A DNA stretch of 64,000 bases from Mauremys mutica (GCF_020497125.1 NC_059073.1:142547012-142611011); one strand, 5' to 3'; counted from the stretch's first letter, positions 23,158 through 38,075 are shown. Program-made: numbers and translations. Notes: generated by a model not told the origin, from the sequence alone.

Positions 23158-23245
23158 CCAATCATGGACTAGGGTCCCACTGTGTTAGGTGCAGAACAAA
23201 ACAGATGGTCCCTGTGCCAAACAGCTCAGAATCTAAGTAAGTGTT
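23158..23245 (+). repeat. Copy of the dispersed repeat motif
   Basis: CCAATCATGGACTAGGGTCC, CACTGTGTTAGGTGC and AACAGCTCAGAATCTAAG match the family also seen near 32099 and 55480. Confidence 0.5.
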
Positions 23246-23457
23246 GTACCACAGTGTACCTTTCACAGTTTTATGACTGTATTTACTGCAACTGTGTAGT
23301 TAGACATGTTTACAGGCTCATTGTTCTTAAATAAAAAGACAGTATATTTTTTTAATTGAAAAACCCCGAAGACTGTGGCAACACTGTGGATGTGCAGCAG
23401 CTGCAATGGAGTTCTTTTTCTAGGCTGATGCCTACATTTTCCTGCATTATTTCAATA

Positions 23458-23477
23458 CCTACACACACACACACACA
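23458..23477. repeat. (CA)n microsatellite
   Basis: About nine AC units. Confidence 0.85.
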
Positions 23478-23776
23478 ATCTAGATTTCTCAAAAAGTGGG
23501 TTGTTCTGCAAGCTCTTTGGGGCAGAGACTGTTTTTGCTACATGTGTGTATTTCTGGTCCCCAACTCTAATTAGCACTTCTAGGGGCTACAGTAAAACTA
23601 ATATTAAACTTTGTGTTCATGTCCCAAGGCAGAGGATGTCAAATTTTTTTCCCGACCCATGGGCGTAATCTTATCATTAAAGAGGAGCAAGGTTTCTGAT
23701 GTAGAAACCTCACTGATGATCTAGTGATATTAAACTAGCCCATAGCAGTCAGTTTCAATTGTGTGTGTCCGTATTT

Positions 23777-23804
23777 GAGAGAGAGAGAGAGACAGAGAGA
23801 GAGA
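23777..23804. repeat. (GA)n microsatellite
   Basis: About 13 GA units with one C interruption. Confidence 0.9.
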
Positions 23805-24534
23805 ATATTAACTCATTAATCCATCATAGATATCTCAGCATTTATTCCTATGTTACATACTGATACAGAGTTAAATGATGCTAAAGCCAAAACCTATCAG
23901 CAGATGTGAGATTAGCAACTATCAAACAGGTTCTTCTCTGTAAACCTCTTTTTATGTGTATTGCCTATCCAAGCTACTGGAAGATTCCCATTGACTTCAA
24001 TGGGCTTTAAATCAGGCCCTAAATTTGTCAAAAACCAGAATCAGCTCACCTCAACTTAAAGCCATCTATTAGATTTGTTTCACGCATTCCAACCAACCAC
24101 ACCATAGGTCACAAATACATTACGTGCCCTGAAGCACAACCACACCACTTAGCTGCCTTAGTCTTAGTACCTGGTTCCTTTTGCTGCAGGTGTTTTGTTT
24201 AGCTTCTCTACAAAAGTGGCCTGCAGCATAGAACAAACATTTGTTTAAGGCTCAGAAAACAAAGCCTGATCCATGAAGTATATTTGAATTTCAAATGTAC
24301 ACATGGATTCTGCTTCTTGGCTGAACACTCATTTGGCATTTTAGGAGTTGGTTGAGAGGAACAGGGAATTCATGTTTTGTTTCATGATCTCAAAGGTGGC
24401 AACTTCAAAAGCGTTCAGCGTTGGCCTGACTCTGCTCCCACTAAAGCCAATGGGGGTTTGACCATAGACTTCAATCTTAGCCTAGCAAAACAAAGGGTGA
24501 GGGGAGATGATTGGTCTCTGTAAATATATTCGAG

Positions 24535-24800
24535 GGAGTGGTGAAGGGAGAGAAGAACTATTTAAGCTACAGGACAACACTGGCACAAGAACAAGTGCAT
24601 CTAAGCTGGCCATGAGTAAAGGCAGGTTGGAAAAGAGAATGATCACTTAAATCAGAGGAGTGAGTTTCTGGAACAGCCTTTCAGTAGGAGCAAACAAACT
24701 GTTTTTAAATTGGAGCTGGATACGTTTATCAGCAGGATTATACGACAGGCTGCCTGGGACAGCAGAATACTGGCCTCTGATGGGTCCCTTCCAGACCCAT
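24535..24800 (+). mobile_element. CR1/L3-like LINE 3' fragment
   Basis: Shares GGCACAAGAACAAGTGCATC and CTAAGCTGGCCATGA in diverged form with 53640-53670, then ATTGGAGCTGGATACGTTTA and CTGATGGGTCCCTTC as in L3-type tails. Confidence 0.6.
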
Positions 24801-25159
24801 GTTCTTAATAGGCAGCAGAGCCAGGTGAATGTTTCTGGAAATCTCACCCTTACCCTGTGGTGTTTTGCAGCACCTAAATGAGGGTCAGAGTTGCGTGCTT
24901 AGGCAAGGTTCGTTATACAGAAAAACCCACGGGCTGAACTCTCCACTCAAAAGGTGACTGGAATTCATGGTGAACAATTGATCTCATGAACTTTGGCATG
25001 CTTTTTGTGAAACAGTTGTTCACAAATGGCTGCATAATTTGAGCAGACCTGTAGATGGTTGAGCATCTGGCAAACAAAGTGACTTTTCTGTTAATAGGCA
25101 AAAAAGTTTATTCATGAATAAAATGTTCTCATCAATATAAAGGTTATGGCAATACGCCA

Positions 25160-25247
25160 AGTCCCCGATCAGGAGTGAGACCCATTGTGCTAGACATGGT
25201 CTAGAGGGTAGATGCAGTCCTTGCCCAGAAGAGTTGCCAATCGAATA
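25160..25247 (+). repeat. Copy of the dispersed repeat motif
   Basis: GACCCATTGTGCTAGACATG then CAGTCCTTGCCCAGAAGAG. Diverged. Confidence 0.4.
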
Positions 25248-25252
25248 CGTTA

Positions 25253-25600
<348 letters not shown>

Positions 25601-25968
25601 CTAGAAACTCATGGGTTCCAACTCCACCTTGGACCAAATCTCTCACTGTGGCCTTCAGCATCTCACTTAAGCGACCAACTTAACCTCCTGGCCCATCAGT
25701 AAACTGAAGTGTCTTATGTACCTACCTGTCAGGAGGTGCCACATGAAGAATTTACGTTTGGAAAGTGATTTGAGTGTAGTTACTGATTTTAATCTCTAAG
25801 ATTTAGAGTTTCCACTAAGTGCCTCCACCCCCAAATCTATACTAGGAAAAATAATTGCAACATTCAAACATGTTTTTGATGAAGCCATGTTCTTTTCTCA
25901 TCTCTGTAGTCATAAAACCCCCACCAGATTAGAGAAATACCTTTTAGTCGTACATAGTTTGGGCTAAA

Positions 25969-26381
25969 CCAGTGGCTCCCAACCTTTCCAGATGACTGTA
26001 CCCCTTTCAGGAGTCTGATTTTGCTGCAAACCCCGAAGTTTCACCTCACTTAAAGACTACTTGCTTACAAAACCAGACATAAAAATACAAATATCACAGC
26101 ACACTATTACTGAAAAATGGCTGACACTCTCACTTTTACCATATAATTATAAAATAAATCAATTGGAATATAAAGATTATACTTGCATTTCAATGTATAG
26201 TAATATAGAGCAGTATAAACAAGTCATTGTTTGTACAAAATTTTAGTTTATACTGAATTTACTACAGCTTTTTATGTATCTGGTTATAAAACTAGGCAAA
26301 TATCTAGATGAGTTGATGTACTCCCTTGGAAGACCTCTACGTACCCCCCAAGGGTATGTGTGTCCCTGGTTGAGAACCTCT
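25969..26381. mobile_element. hAT MITE, copy 1 of a 400-bp family
   Basis: The 8-bp duplication GGGCTAAA at 25961-25968 and 26382-26389 is exact. Ends CCAGTGGCTCCCAACC and (reversed) AGAGGTTCTCAACC. The interior matches 34765-35157 (ACCCCTTTCAGGAGTCTGAT, TATAGAGCAGTATAAACAAG-like segments). Confidence 0.85.
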
Positions 26382-27408
26382 GGGCTAAATATAGTTCACC
26401 AACTTTTTTTGCCCATATATAGGCAAGAAAAAAAAACAAAAGAAAAAAGACACCCACACACACGGTTTGGCCAGAAATGTATCTCAACCATGAATTTTTT
26501 TGTAGTGTAGATGGGGGACCTTGAGAAAGTGACAGAGAGAGCGACAGACCAAAATTTTCAAGAGCGATCAGTGATTTTTGGTGCCTCAATTTGTGTACCT
26601 GCCCTCTAAAAGTCTGGGTATTTCAGGTGTTTTGAGTTGGTGCACCCAAAATCACTAGTTACTTTTGAAAACCTTGGCCATAAAACTTGTAGCAAAGGAG
26701 AAGTGTCATTTAAGTCATATATCAGAAGGTGTCAAAACCTGTCTAACATGAATATACTGTACAGCAGTGGCATTAAGCTCAGTTTTAAACTGTTCATGCT
26801 CTTATATCAGAGTGTGATCTCTGCATATGGAGGCAGAATGATTGATATCATGAGCTCTCTTTGCCAAGGAGGAAAGCAGTGATAAGAGGAAATCTAATAT
26901 TTTTATATATTTGTCTCTAAAATGTTTAGAAGAATTTGCCACCTAGGCATTTTCAATACAATTGTTTTCATGACACTAGGGGGCATCTGGATGCGGGTCA
27001 TCTTCATCCCTATCATCATTGTGGGAAGCAAAGCCTCAGTCTTCCCTCCAAGCCCCATGCAACAGATGTCTCTACACATTTAACAGATGTGTAATAGCAT
27101 CCACCTCTCTTGAATCACACACTGGCAGATTCCTTTTCAGATTTGTGGTAATCAAGTCTTCATAGGAGTCTCACTACTTGACAATGCTCATGTACCTCTG
27201 CCTGACCTAAGGAGTTATGCCGGAGGCTTGAAATCAAGACTGTTTATACAAAAGGTACTTTATTCACTCCTCCCCTCCTGTCTGGCACTTAATTTTAACA
27301 ATGTCCAGCCCATCGGAGGCTTTGATCTATCTGTGGTTAGAATCATCTGAAGTTGAGGAATTTAGATACTGACTCATACACTGTATTAAAATGTGACTTT
27401 CAGGAACA

Positions 27409-27431
27409 AACACACACACACACACACACAC
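27409..27431. repeat. (CA)n microsatellite
   Basis: About 11 units. Confidence 0.9.
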
Positions 27432-27641
27432 TTAAGCAAAAGAGAATGTCACTGTTTAGTTTGGTGGCCTCAGAAGATTGAGGTTATTTTACATGGAAGC
27501 AGCAGATGGAAACAAAAAACACAGAGAACCATTAGGCCCAGCAACTTAAGCAAGGGACATCTTAGCCAATGGACGAAGGTGCCAGCAGTTCTATATTCTT
27601 GTTCATTTTTATTGTGGGGCAGGATTCGACTGGCTTGGTTA

Positions 27642-28022
<381 letters not shown>

Positions 28023-28562
28023 TCATCATACAGAAGAAGTTAGTCAACTTTTAATTCTGCCTTTGTTGGTTTCCTGTCTGGTGAATCTTAGGGCAAAAAG
28101 TCTTGAACAACAAGTCACCCAGCCCCCTGAACAATCTATTGTGCCTCTGGTCAAGAGGTGTGCCCATGATAATAGCTTGATCCAGATATATGTCATCTCA
28201 TTGATCGGGTGCTCCATGGTGAGTAACCTAGAGCAAGCACTTCTATCTGCACAAGGGAGACTGAGCCAGTAATTGCCATGTATAGAATGAGCTGCGTTTC
28301 CTCTTTACCCTCCCCAGATTAAACTGCATGTTATTAAACTAATAAGTTTGACCTTAAAAATGCAGCTCTCTTCTGTGGAGTGACAGTAAAATGTCTTTTT
28401 TGGGGTCCGACATTTAGCTATTTTTGCATCTTACAAGAGATACTTCTTTCAAACACCCAGGTTTGTGAACATGCTGGGATGCAACAGTTAAGGTGGGTTC
28501 TTTCCTTCTTGCACAACCTCATCAGTAATAGAGTTTCTTCATGTCAAATTCTGCCTTCACTT

Positions 28563-29136
28563 AGAATCAGAGAATATCAGGGTTGGAAGGGACCTCAGGA
28601 GGTATCTAGTCCAACCCCCTGCTCAAAGCAGGACCAACACTAACTAAATCATCCCAGCCAGGGCTGTGTCAAGCTGGCCCTTAAAAATCTCTAAGGTTGG
28701 AGATTCCACCACCTCCCTAGAGAACCCATTCCAGTGCTTCACCACCCTCCTACTGAAATAGTGTTTCCTAATATCCAACCTAAATCTCCCCCACTGCAAC
28801 TTGAGACCATTGCTCCTTGTTCAGTCCTCTTCCACCACTGAGAACAGCCAAGCTCCATCCTCTTTGGAACCCCCCTTCAGGTAGCTGAAGGCTGCTATCA
28901 AATCCCCCCTCACTCTTCTCTTCTGCAGTTCCCTCAGCTGCTACTCAGTCATGTGCCCCAGCCCCCTAATCATTTTCACTGCCCTCTGCTGGACTCTCTC
29001 CAATTTGTCCACATCCCTTCTGTAGTGGGGGGACCAAAACTGGACACAGTACTCTAGGTGTGGCCTCACTAGTGCTGAATAGAGGGGAATAATCACTTCC
29101 CTCAACCTGCTGACAATGCTCCTACTAATGCAGCCT
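28563..29136 (-). mobile_element. CR1 LINE 3' end, antisense
   Basis: AGAATATCAGGGTTGGAAGG at the left is the CR1 3' terminus in reverse. It continues through CCAACCCCCTGCTCAAAGCA and TTCACTGCCCTCTGCTGGAC. 5'-truncated, as usual for CR1. Confidence 0.9.
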
Positions 29137-29808
29137 TATTACCCTCAGCTATAGTTATTATCTTCCAAAGGTTAACACAGGTGTAAGGCAGGGCATAAAT
29201 TGGAGACAATGGGGTTGCAGGGTGGCTCTGCAATTGGAATTTGGTTAATGAGTCCATTGATGATGTGAAAGCTAGAAGAGACTCCAGTTCGCTCTCCCAA
29301 TGTTGTGTCAGTTCTGCAGGTCTGACATGAAGTAAGAGTTTCACATGAACAGATAAAACAATGTAGAGAGTAAGGTATTACTCTTTTTACAGTTGCTTTT
29401 CAGGTTTGACCGCACTAACATGAGATCATGCAGATAGTTTTGTTCCATAGTCAATAGAAGGAAGTGGACAAATAAAATGCAAGCAAACCAACTTTCCAAG
29501 TATAAACTGAAAAAAAATCTAATACAAGATCAAATCTTAGCTGTGCCCCCACACTATTATCTAGGGTTAAGATGATGTCTCCATGAAAGCTGTGCTGCAT
29601 CGTGTGGTCTGGTAATTCCTGAAATTCATGCAACACACGAGTTACTACAGGGGATGCACACTTGCTACTGTTGCAGGTAAGGGATTCCATCATACAATGT
29701 CCTTTTTCCAAGGCTACACCTAATATGAATTCACAATGGGATAAGGCTCAAAGTTTTAGGGCAACTCAAGGAAAGAAGGAAAAAAAAAAAGCCTTAAATC
29801 ACCATTTC

Positions 29809-29958
29809 AAAAAAAAAAAAAAAAAAAAAACTTCAATGCCCCAGCTGCTAAGTTCAAATCAAGGTTAATAAGCCCAGATGGAGGCAGCCCTGCCCTGCAC
29901 ACAGAAACACCCTCTGAACTTGTGTTTGTATAATGCAAAAAAAAAAAAAAAAAAAAAA
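29809..29958. repeat. Two A22 tracts 106 bp apart
   Basis: A22 at 29809-29830 and again at 29937-29958, preceded by a shorter A run (about 29779-29790). No SINE body recognised upstream of either. Confidence 0.8.
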
Positions 29959-30794
29959 CACTATTTAAATTATGTCTGCAACTAGCCTACACTACAACCA
30001 ATTACTTTTAAATATATCTGGACTACTGTTCAAGGCCATTACAGACAGACACCTTCCTTTATAATAGCTACTCAGCATACACATTTTTACTGGACATCCG
30101 TATCAACATTTGTACCAACTCCAACCTGAAGGTTAGAAGCTGCTCTCAGATTAGAGTCTGCTTAAATGTTTTCCATTCAAATGCTGACCAAGTTCAAGCG
30201 TGCTAAACTCACTATTGCTAGCCTCTAGTGTTCAAAATAGTCAGTCAAGTTCCCTCTAAGCTGCACATCCACATGGAGAGAGAGAGAGAGGCACCTCTAC
30301 CCCGGCTGTTGCAGCAAGAGAGGGCTGGGGGGGGCCCCCCCAAGTCCTCTCGCCCCACCGCAGCCCCAGGGCAGCCTACACCCCAAACCCCTCAGCCCCA
30401 CCCCAGAGCCCGCACCCCCAGCCAGAGCCCTCACCCCAACCTTCTGCCTCAGCCTTGAGCCCCTTCCTGCACCCTTAACCCCTCGGCTCCATCCCTACCA
30501 CACAATCACCTCCATATTGGTGCACGTAACAAAATGCACGTAACAAAATGCATTCCACACATGGATGTAAAGCATTAGAGGGAGCATTCCCCCCCCCCCC
30601 CAAAAAACAGGAAGTGGGCTAAAGAAAAAAAAAATCCATGAGATTTTATAAAAAACATTTTAGTTCTTTTGTATTTGCTTTCTGGATTTTGAAACTTTAG
30701 GATTTACATGTTCTACAACAGACAGAAGGGCTAGAAACTTACTTTGGAAAAAAAATGATGAAAGCGGAGATTCTTACGTAATCACGTGACTCCA

Positions 30795-30831
30795 GGAGAG
30801 AGCGAGCGAGAGTTCTCTCTCGCTCTCTCTC
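30795..30831. repeat. GA/CT inverted repeat (hairpin)
   Basis: A GAGAGAGCGAGCGAGAG arm followed at once by a CTCTCTCGCTCTCTCTC arm, a near-perfect palindrome with almost no loop. Confidence 0.85.
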
Positions 30832-30914
30832 ATATTATATTTATTTTAAAAAGGAAAAAAAAAAAAGGAAAAAACCCAAATATTGCAAGACTTATGATAA
30901 AACTATGAGAGTCA

Positions 30915-31250
<336 letters not shown>

Positions 31251-32089
31251 TCAGTGACAGTATCTTTGATCAGCCCAGCACTGCAGCTTGTCTCTCTACT
31301 TATATGGTTATTTCAGGGAAATAAGCATCGGAAGGGGCAAATTTTCAATTAAAGAAATCAAAGTCAAGTATATACCGATAGCAACAAGCAATTATGCAAG
31401 TTACTTAGCATGCCACATGGTCTTTTATTGCACCATTAGTTTCCATTATAGTGAGGAAATCTGGAATATAGAACAGCAGCATTGCCTTCTACAGAAGCAA
31501 GAACCACAAAACATCCACGGCCTTCACTAAATGCCTCAAGCGGAGCACATTTACAGCTTTTAAAGCACTTTTGCAAATTGCATTAGAAGCCCAATTCCTG
31601 CCACATGGAACACAAAGCAATCTCCTGTGCATTGTTTGATGGTATTGCTTTAAAAAAGCATCACACAATTCATTTTGTGGTCATGACTATTAGCGAAGTC
31701 ACGACCCCTACAACCTACACCGCTGGCTTATGAGGAAAGCCTTTCATCTCTATTACCAATGCTCAGAAATAAAAAGGGTCAGTGATGCTTACTTGGAATA
31801 CTCAACAAGAATAGGACGACTAGAGTATTCTCTCATCAGAATTCTGAGCCTGGCTTTTAGAGATCAAAATAAATTTGGACACAGTGATTCCAATCGCCTT
31901 CAGCACATTGTTGAAATGATACATAATGATAAAAAAGGAACACAGCAGCATACTCAAAATGACAGCCAAACAGCAGTGTGTGGACATTTCTTTATGCTTA
32001 AATTATAGCAGACATTTCCTTAAAATATCTGAGCTACTAGCAATAATGTATTATTGGACTTTAACTCAGTATCTCCTTTAGTGCACCCC

Positions 32090-32172
32090 AAGAGAGATCA
32101 GGCTCCTATGTGCTAGGGGCTGTATTTAGTACAGAAGAGACCATCCATGTCCCCAAGAGCTATGATCTAAAC
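32090..32172 (+). repeat. Copy of the dispersed repeat motif
   Basis: GGCTCCTATGTGCTAGGGGC, GTCCCCAAGAGCTATGATCT. Confidence 0.45.
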
Positions 32173-32199
32173 AGAAAAAGGGTGGAAGAAAAAAAGAGA

Positions 32200-32400
32200 A
32201 GGGCAGTATTACGGTTAGAACACTAGTTTGGGGTTCAGACTCCTTGTGTGATCTTGGGGAAGTCTCACTGTGCCTCAGTTCCCATCTGTCAAATGGGGAT
32301 AATAGTAACTTTCCCACCAATGGGGTGCTGTGAGGTGAAGGGTGACTGGGCCCACACAGGGTATCATACCTAGATATTTATTATTAACCCCGTTTTATGG
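32200..32400 (+). mobile_element. MIR-like SINE
   Basis: TGTGTGATCTTGGGGAAGTC, CACTGTGCCTCAGTTCCCAT, AATGGGGATAATAGTAAC and GGTGCTGTGAGGTGAAG in MIR order. Confidence 0.75.
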
Positions 32401-32419
32401 AATGGGGAAACCAAGACAC

Positions 32420-32637
32420 AAAGGGTATGTCTGTACAGCAAAGAAAAATCTGCAGCTGTCCCATGCCAGTCGACTCAGACTCGCGGGACTGTTTCATTGC
32501 TGTGGAGACTTCCATGACTCTCCCACGTCACGGGGTCCTAGAGCCCAGACATCTACACAGCAATGAAAGAGCCTCGCAGACTGAGCCCTGCGAGCCCGGG
32601 CCAGCCGTGAGTGTCTAGTTGCTGTGTAGACATACTC
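32420..32637. mobile_element. Non-autonomous DNA transposon (MITE)
   Basis: Left end AAGGGTATGTCTGTACAGCA; right end (reversed) AGAGTATGTCTACACAGCAA. About 218 bp with a palindromic tendency (GCAATGAAAC/GCAATGAAAG arms). Duplication not evident. Confidence 0.65.
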
Positions 32638-34764
32638 TGAGACTAGGGAGCAATGCAGCCGGGTGCTACTTACATGCCTGAAGTTAAGCACGTGCTTAAA
32701 TGCTTGGTTGGGTCAGAGCCTAAGACAGTGACTTGTGAAAAGTCTATGGCAGAACCAAGAGCTGAACCCAGACCTGCCCCCTCCCATTCCCACCCAGTGC
32801 CTCGATCATGAAACCCCAATGTATGGATAATGAATTCCTTATAATATAGCCAATTAGTACATGTTTAAAAGCATTCATTTGTGTGGGTTCTGGGGGTTTG
32901 AGGGTGGGAGGAGAAGGCAGGCCCTTTTGATACAATTACACCACATAAGTGGACATGTTAAGTACAGAACTTGTATTAACATTTAAAAAAAAAAAGGATT
33001 CATTCTTTGGTAGTGTGGTAGTAAATTCCCCAATCCATTAGCTAATACATTCCTCCACGTTACTGTGACTCTAAACGTTTCGGAGGGTAACCAAATCAAG
33101 AGTAAAATTAAAATTTCATCGAATCTAATGGGGGTTGGGGGAGCAACATAATCCTCATTGCAAGCCCGATTAATAAATCCAGAGATCACCACCACTTTTG
33201 CGTTTGTACAGAGCCTAGTACAATGAGGACGAGGACCTTGTTCATGACATGGTCTTCTAGAAGCTCTGGTAATATAAATAAACCAACCACCACTGATGCC
33301 ACATGCCCCTTTCAAAGGGGCTATCAGAAACGTTTGCTTTATGCATTCTAGAAGGACTCAAGAACTCTCTCTTCACTTGGATCTTGCACAGTGCACAGTT
33401 CCACCCTAGGGTTGGTGCACAGAGATGGCTTTCATCAGTCATGTGAAACACAGGACCATCAAAGAAGAGATCAGTGCTCATGCATTGGAGTCTTCAGGTT
33501 TCTTCTGGGCAGGGAAAGCTCTGGTCATTGCTCCTCAAGAAGGGACCACCAGGAGTGTACTTTTCAGTAACAGGCTCTGTAAATAGCAGCTTGGGCTGAC
33601 CATCCTGGTTCTCAGAGGGTATTTTCACCAATGTGAGTGGCTTTTTGGATAAGCTAGTCATCTGAGCATGCCTAAGAGCCCACCTCCCTGTGGGCATGCT
33701 GAGCTAATCCTCTACAGATGCTAGATGAATGGCCTCTCATGAATGGAGACAGTGCTAGTATGACATCCTGTGCCAAGATGCTACAGGGGGAGCAGCCAGG
33801 AGCATACGTGGCTAAGGAAAGAGCAAAGTTCAGTTTGTGAACTGGAATAAGGTTCTACAGCAGCAGCAAAAATCTGGAATCCTGTCATTGAAATGCATTG
33901 CTAGGACACCCAAGACAGCTTGCCCTCTTTTAATACACTCTAGAATGGAACCAAGGCTACATTGCTTTTTGTTCTGATGCCATGGACATTTTAAGTACCA
34001 AGTCCATCAAGTCACTTACCTTGGACTTATCTCCTCTCTCCTCCCCTCACTCCCCAGACTTTACCGTAATAAAGGAAGGCAAGGGAAGGATCTTTTACTT
34101 CCCCATCAAAAACACAGGTATAGTTACCGGCCCCCTGTGAATGGCATTTTTAAGGCCAAGAAGCCAACGGAATACACTCTCAAAAGTGACAAAATCTGAA
34201 CCTGTTCAGACTCCGGGTCATGAATTTATTTGTGGCGGGGGGTGGGGGGAACAGCAGGTGGAATGAGCCCACTGCACTCATGTAACTAGTAAAATGGATT
34301 CTGCCAATTTACATATTTAGCAGCAAGCTTCTCTCTTTACAGAGCTTTCAAAAGGTTTACGGATACAAAGGGAGACAGAACACTTAACTCAGGCAGGCTC
34401 TTTGTGAAATATTCATCTTTACCCGAGATCACTTACAAACCTTATCTGTGAAGTTAAATGCAGATATAGTACCTGGGGAAGGCAATGAAAAATTAAGTGG
34501 CTTTCATAGAGCAGAAGATATCTAACAGGGGCTGGCACCAGACACCTCAGAGTTAGACCTAGGATATTTATGCATAGATATTTATCACATATTTGGGACC
34601 CAACTGTGCATACACGGGTTTCTTCATGTTATGTTGCATAAAGATACAATAGCCACCTGCTAAGTAAAATTTAGCATTAAAATCACTTGCGTTTGACAGG
34701 CTAACAATAAATAGTGCTTGCTGGTTGTTTCCAAATTGGATGTATGTGCAGTCTAAGTCTGGAG

Positions 34765-35157
34765 CAATGGCTCTCAGCCTTTCCAGACTATGGTACCCCT
34801 TTCAGGAGTATGATTTGTCTTGTGTACCCCCAAGTTTCACCTCCCTTAAAAACTACTTGCTTTAAAAAAAAAAAGTGTCACAGGACACTTATTGCAAAAA
34901 CGGCCAACTCATTTTTACCATATACTGTAATTATAAAATAAATCAACTGGAATATAAATAGTGTACTTACATTTCAGTGTACAGCATATAGAGCGGTATA
35001 AACAAGTCATTGTCTGTATGACAGTTTGTACTGACTTCACTAGTGCTTTTTACGTAGCCTGTTGTAAAACTGGGCAAATAACTAGATGAGTTGATGTACC
35101 CCTGGAAGACCTCTGCATACCCCCAGGGGTACGCATATCCCTGGTTGAGGACCACTG
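34765..35157. mobile_element. hAT MITE, copy 2 of the same family
   Basis: Duplication GTCTGGAG (34757-34764) against GTCTCGAG (35158-35165), 7/8. Ends CAATGGCTCTCAGCC and (reversed) CAGTGGTCCTCAACC. Same internal sequence as 25969-26381. Confidence 0.85.
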
Positions 35158-36467
35158 GTCTCGAGAACCGCAATAGGGCCTATTGAAACTGGTACTAGCC
35201 ATGGGATTTATTTCATTAACGGAACTGAAATTACTCACATCCTTTACTCAACATGCTTAAGTCTTTGCAGGGTCAGGATGAAAGACAGCAATTGTAGGTT
35301 TCTCTAAAGAAGCCACACTAGCTTTTGCATGGTCTGGGACAGAACTGACAGGGGACAGCCTGGGTACAAGGGCTTTCCATATGCTGCCTTCCCCAGCAAT
35401 GGGGCCAGAAACATGCCACTAAGGGCCAGCATGGCATGAGCTCAAGGTGAGGTTCCCAACTATAGCCAAGTAGTGAAACAGATTTTAAACTAGGACACAA
35501 CCCCAGGGTGGAACATGCCCTGCAGATGCTGTTCTACCCAGGCCAATATTTTCCACAACTAGCTAGTTATTTGGGGAGGGGGGGTTAAAATTTTTGGGTG
35601 TCCAAGTTGAGACACCTGAAATTGAAGCCCCTTTAAAGTGTCAAGTCAAGCACCCAAAAAAAAAAAAAATCACCAAGTCACTTGGAAAATCTTGGACCAA
35701 AACAGGAGCCTTTGCCGTCCTACTCTAACAAAGTTTGCTCTGCTACTGTACGATTTTGAAGAACTGGTTTATACATCTTGGCTGTGCTTCCTTCATTTTC
35801 ACCCGCTTCAATGTCCGAGAACGCAAGAGTTACAGCCCTACTGAATTAGTTTCTTTTATGAGATTCTTTCATTGAGCTAGTTGGAAAAATCTAGGCATTG
35901 ATGATTCTGCTCCAGGGGAGTAGTACCTCCCCCAAAACAGACTAGCTACTAATTCATTACTTAGAACGTACTAGGGTGGTTTTAAAAATAATAGTTAAAA
36001 AAAAATCTGATTTTATTTAAATTCAAATTTAAATTTTTTTATATAAAATGCTTTGAGGGGAAAAAAACCTAGCTAAAGATAGCTCAAAAATATATCTTAA
36101 TTAAAACTATAATGTCTCATCGTGGACTAGGGATTATAAATTCTAATTTTGCTATTTTCAATTTTGCTTTTTGAACTAGAACCCTCCAGTTCTCCTAAAC
36201 AATTGCCCACAGCTCCATAGGCTCAAGAGGTTCTGTGACAAGAGGCCTCTGCTCGTCAAGCCTATATGGCTAGTAATGTTCCACTAATAAAACAAGCCTC
36301 TAGGGAAGGGAAGCAAGTGTACAGCACCCAGCTAAATAGGAGTTTATTACAAGCTTGTGCATGCTCTTAGTGGCCAAAAATCTATTTCCTTTCCTCACAG
36401 AGGGCATCCTGTGAGTGCAAGAGACCTGTGTATCGCTCAGACATTTAAGAACTATAAAAAGAGATTA

Positions 36468-36488
36468 TACACACACACACACACACAC
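36468..36488. repeat. (CA)n microsatellite
   Basis: About 10 units. Confidence 0.9.
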
Positions 36489-37779
36489 GTAAATAGTTCA
36501 CTCCACCCATCATTAAAATGCAGCCACCTCTAGGGTGGAGAACAGTAGCAGTACATAACAGTTGAAGGCACCAAAACAAAAAACCCACCACAACACAATA
36601 CTATGCCCAATTAATATCACGGAAAATTTACATTCTGCCTTTGTAAATGGCACCATGAGCCAGGCTGGACACCAGAGTAAACACAAAACACATCAGATCT
36701 TATAAGAAGTGCCATGAGATTTTTTTATCATCAGGAGGTGGTCAGGATATTTCTTTTAATTCACATTCAGATGATTGCATCTGCAGCAGTCCGGCACCAG
36801 CCAGCATGGCACTGGTTCAACATTTAAGAAGGACAAATGCCAGCAGTCCAGTCACTAACGCCACTTCCTGCAGTACTTGGGTTTTCACTGAAAGCTTCCC
36901 TTTCCAAGTAGAGATTTAGTATGGCCCTGCGTGGGCTGAAATCTGACTAAGACATGGGCATATTTTAAGACCGACAACTGGAAGACACAACCTCATATTA
37001 TACCTCCTTTCCAGAGGAGATGCATTGATCTGGAGGTCTATTCTGCTACTCCGCATCTCGCAAATGTCTGCCTTGCAAATTTACTGCAGGCCACAACATA
37101 AAAGACCAGCTTTCCACTTTGTCACTTACAGCAACTACGTACAATGAAGTACATATCTTGCCAAAGAAGGGATTTACACCATTTTTTTCCTTTTTCATCA
37201 GGCAAACAAACAATGGGAAATAGTACTGCAGTGTCATCATTTTAAGGTTAGAAGTTTGTGCGCATAAAACTAGCCAATGTACTTGATGCATGGTTTACAC
37301 TTTTATCGGCAACTGTGGAATAATCCAGTTTAAATGGCAAAATAGTAAAAACAGAAGTCCTTTGGGAGCTACATGTTTAGTACTGGCTTTTCAGTAAGTG
37401 ACATGCAAAACTCAGTGAACATTTTTCAGCAAGGTACTAAAGGTAGCAACACGAAGCCCAATGGATTGCTGAAAGTTTATCGTGGCAGCTTCAAACTGCA
37501 TTTAAGAGTGATGCTGTTCAGCAGAACAGGCTGAGGAAGTGAGCCATCCTACTGAACAGCAGCCAGCACAGCCCTAGTAAGACATTTCCAGTAGATTTTG
37601 GACAATATTGTTCCAGCAGCATTACTCAGCAGAATTAGAATAGGATGGCCTAATTTTCCAGAGGCGCTGAGTACACATTGATTTCTGTGGGAGTTGTGGG
37701 TGTTCGGTGGCTCTGAGTATCAGGCTACCAATATTACAGCCCATGTTGCCAAAAGTGTGGCCAGCTAGGATTTCATGGC

Positions 37780-38075
37780 TACTAGACATTGTGGCCACTC
37801 AGAACTTCACTGCAACAGGGAACATGTGAAACAATCATCCAGAGTTGTAATAGTAAGGAGATCAAGGATTTTGAATCTGATACAAAAGCCTCATGTTTCT
37901 GGGCTTAAACCAATTAACGGTCAGGAAGGAATTTTCTCAGGGAGGCAGGGGGGCAGATTATACCATAGCCATCAGCTGCAGGGTTTCTTTCACCTTCTTG
38001 TGAAGCAGCTGGTGCTGGCCACTGTCAGAAACAGGATATTGGACTAGCTGGACCACTAGTTTTATTTCATATAGT
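37780..38075 (+). mobile_element. CR1/L3-type LINE 3' tail
   Basis: GGTCAGGAAGGAATTTTCTC, CTGCAGGGTTTCTTTCACCT and GGTGCTGGCCACTGTCAGAA, then TGGACTAGCTGGACCACTAG, the usual L3/CR1 terminal order. Confidence 0.75.
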
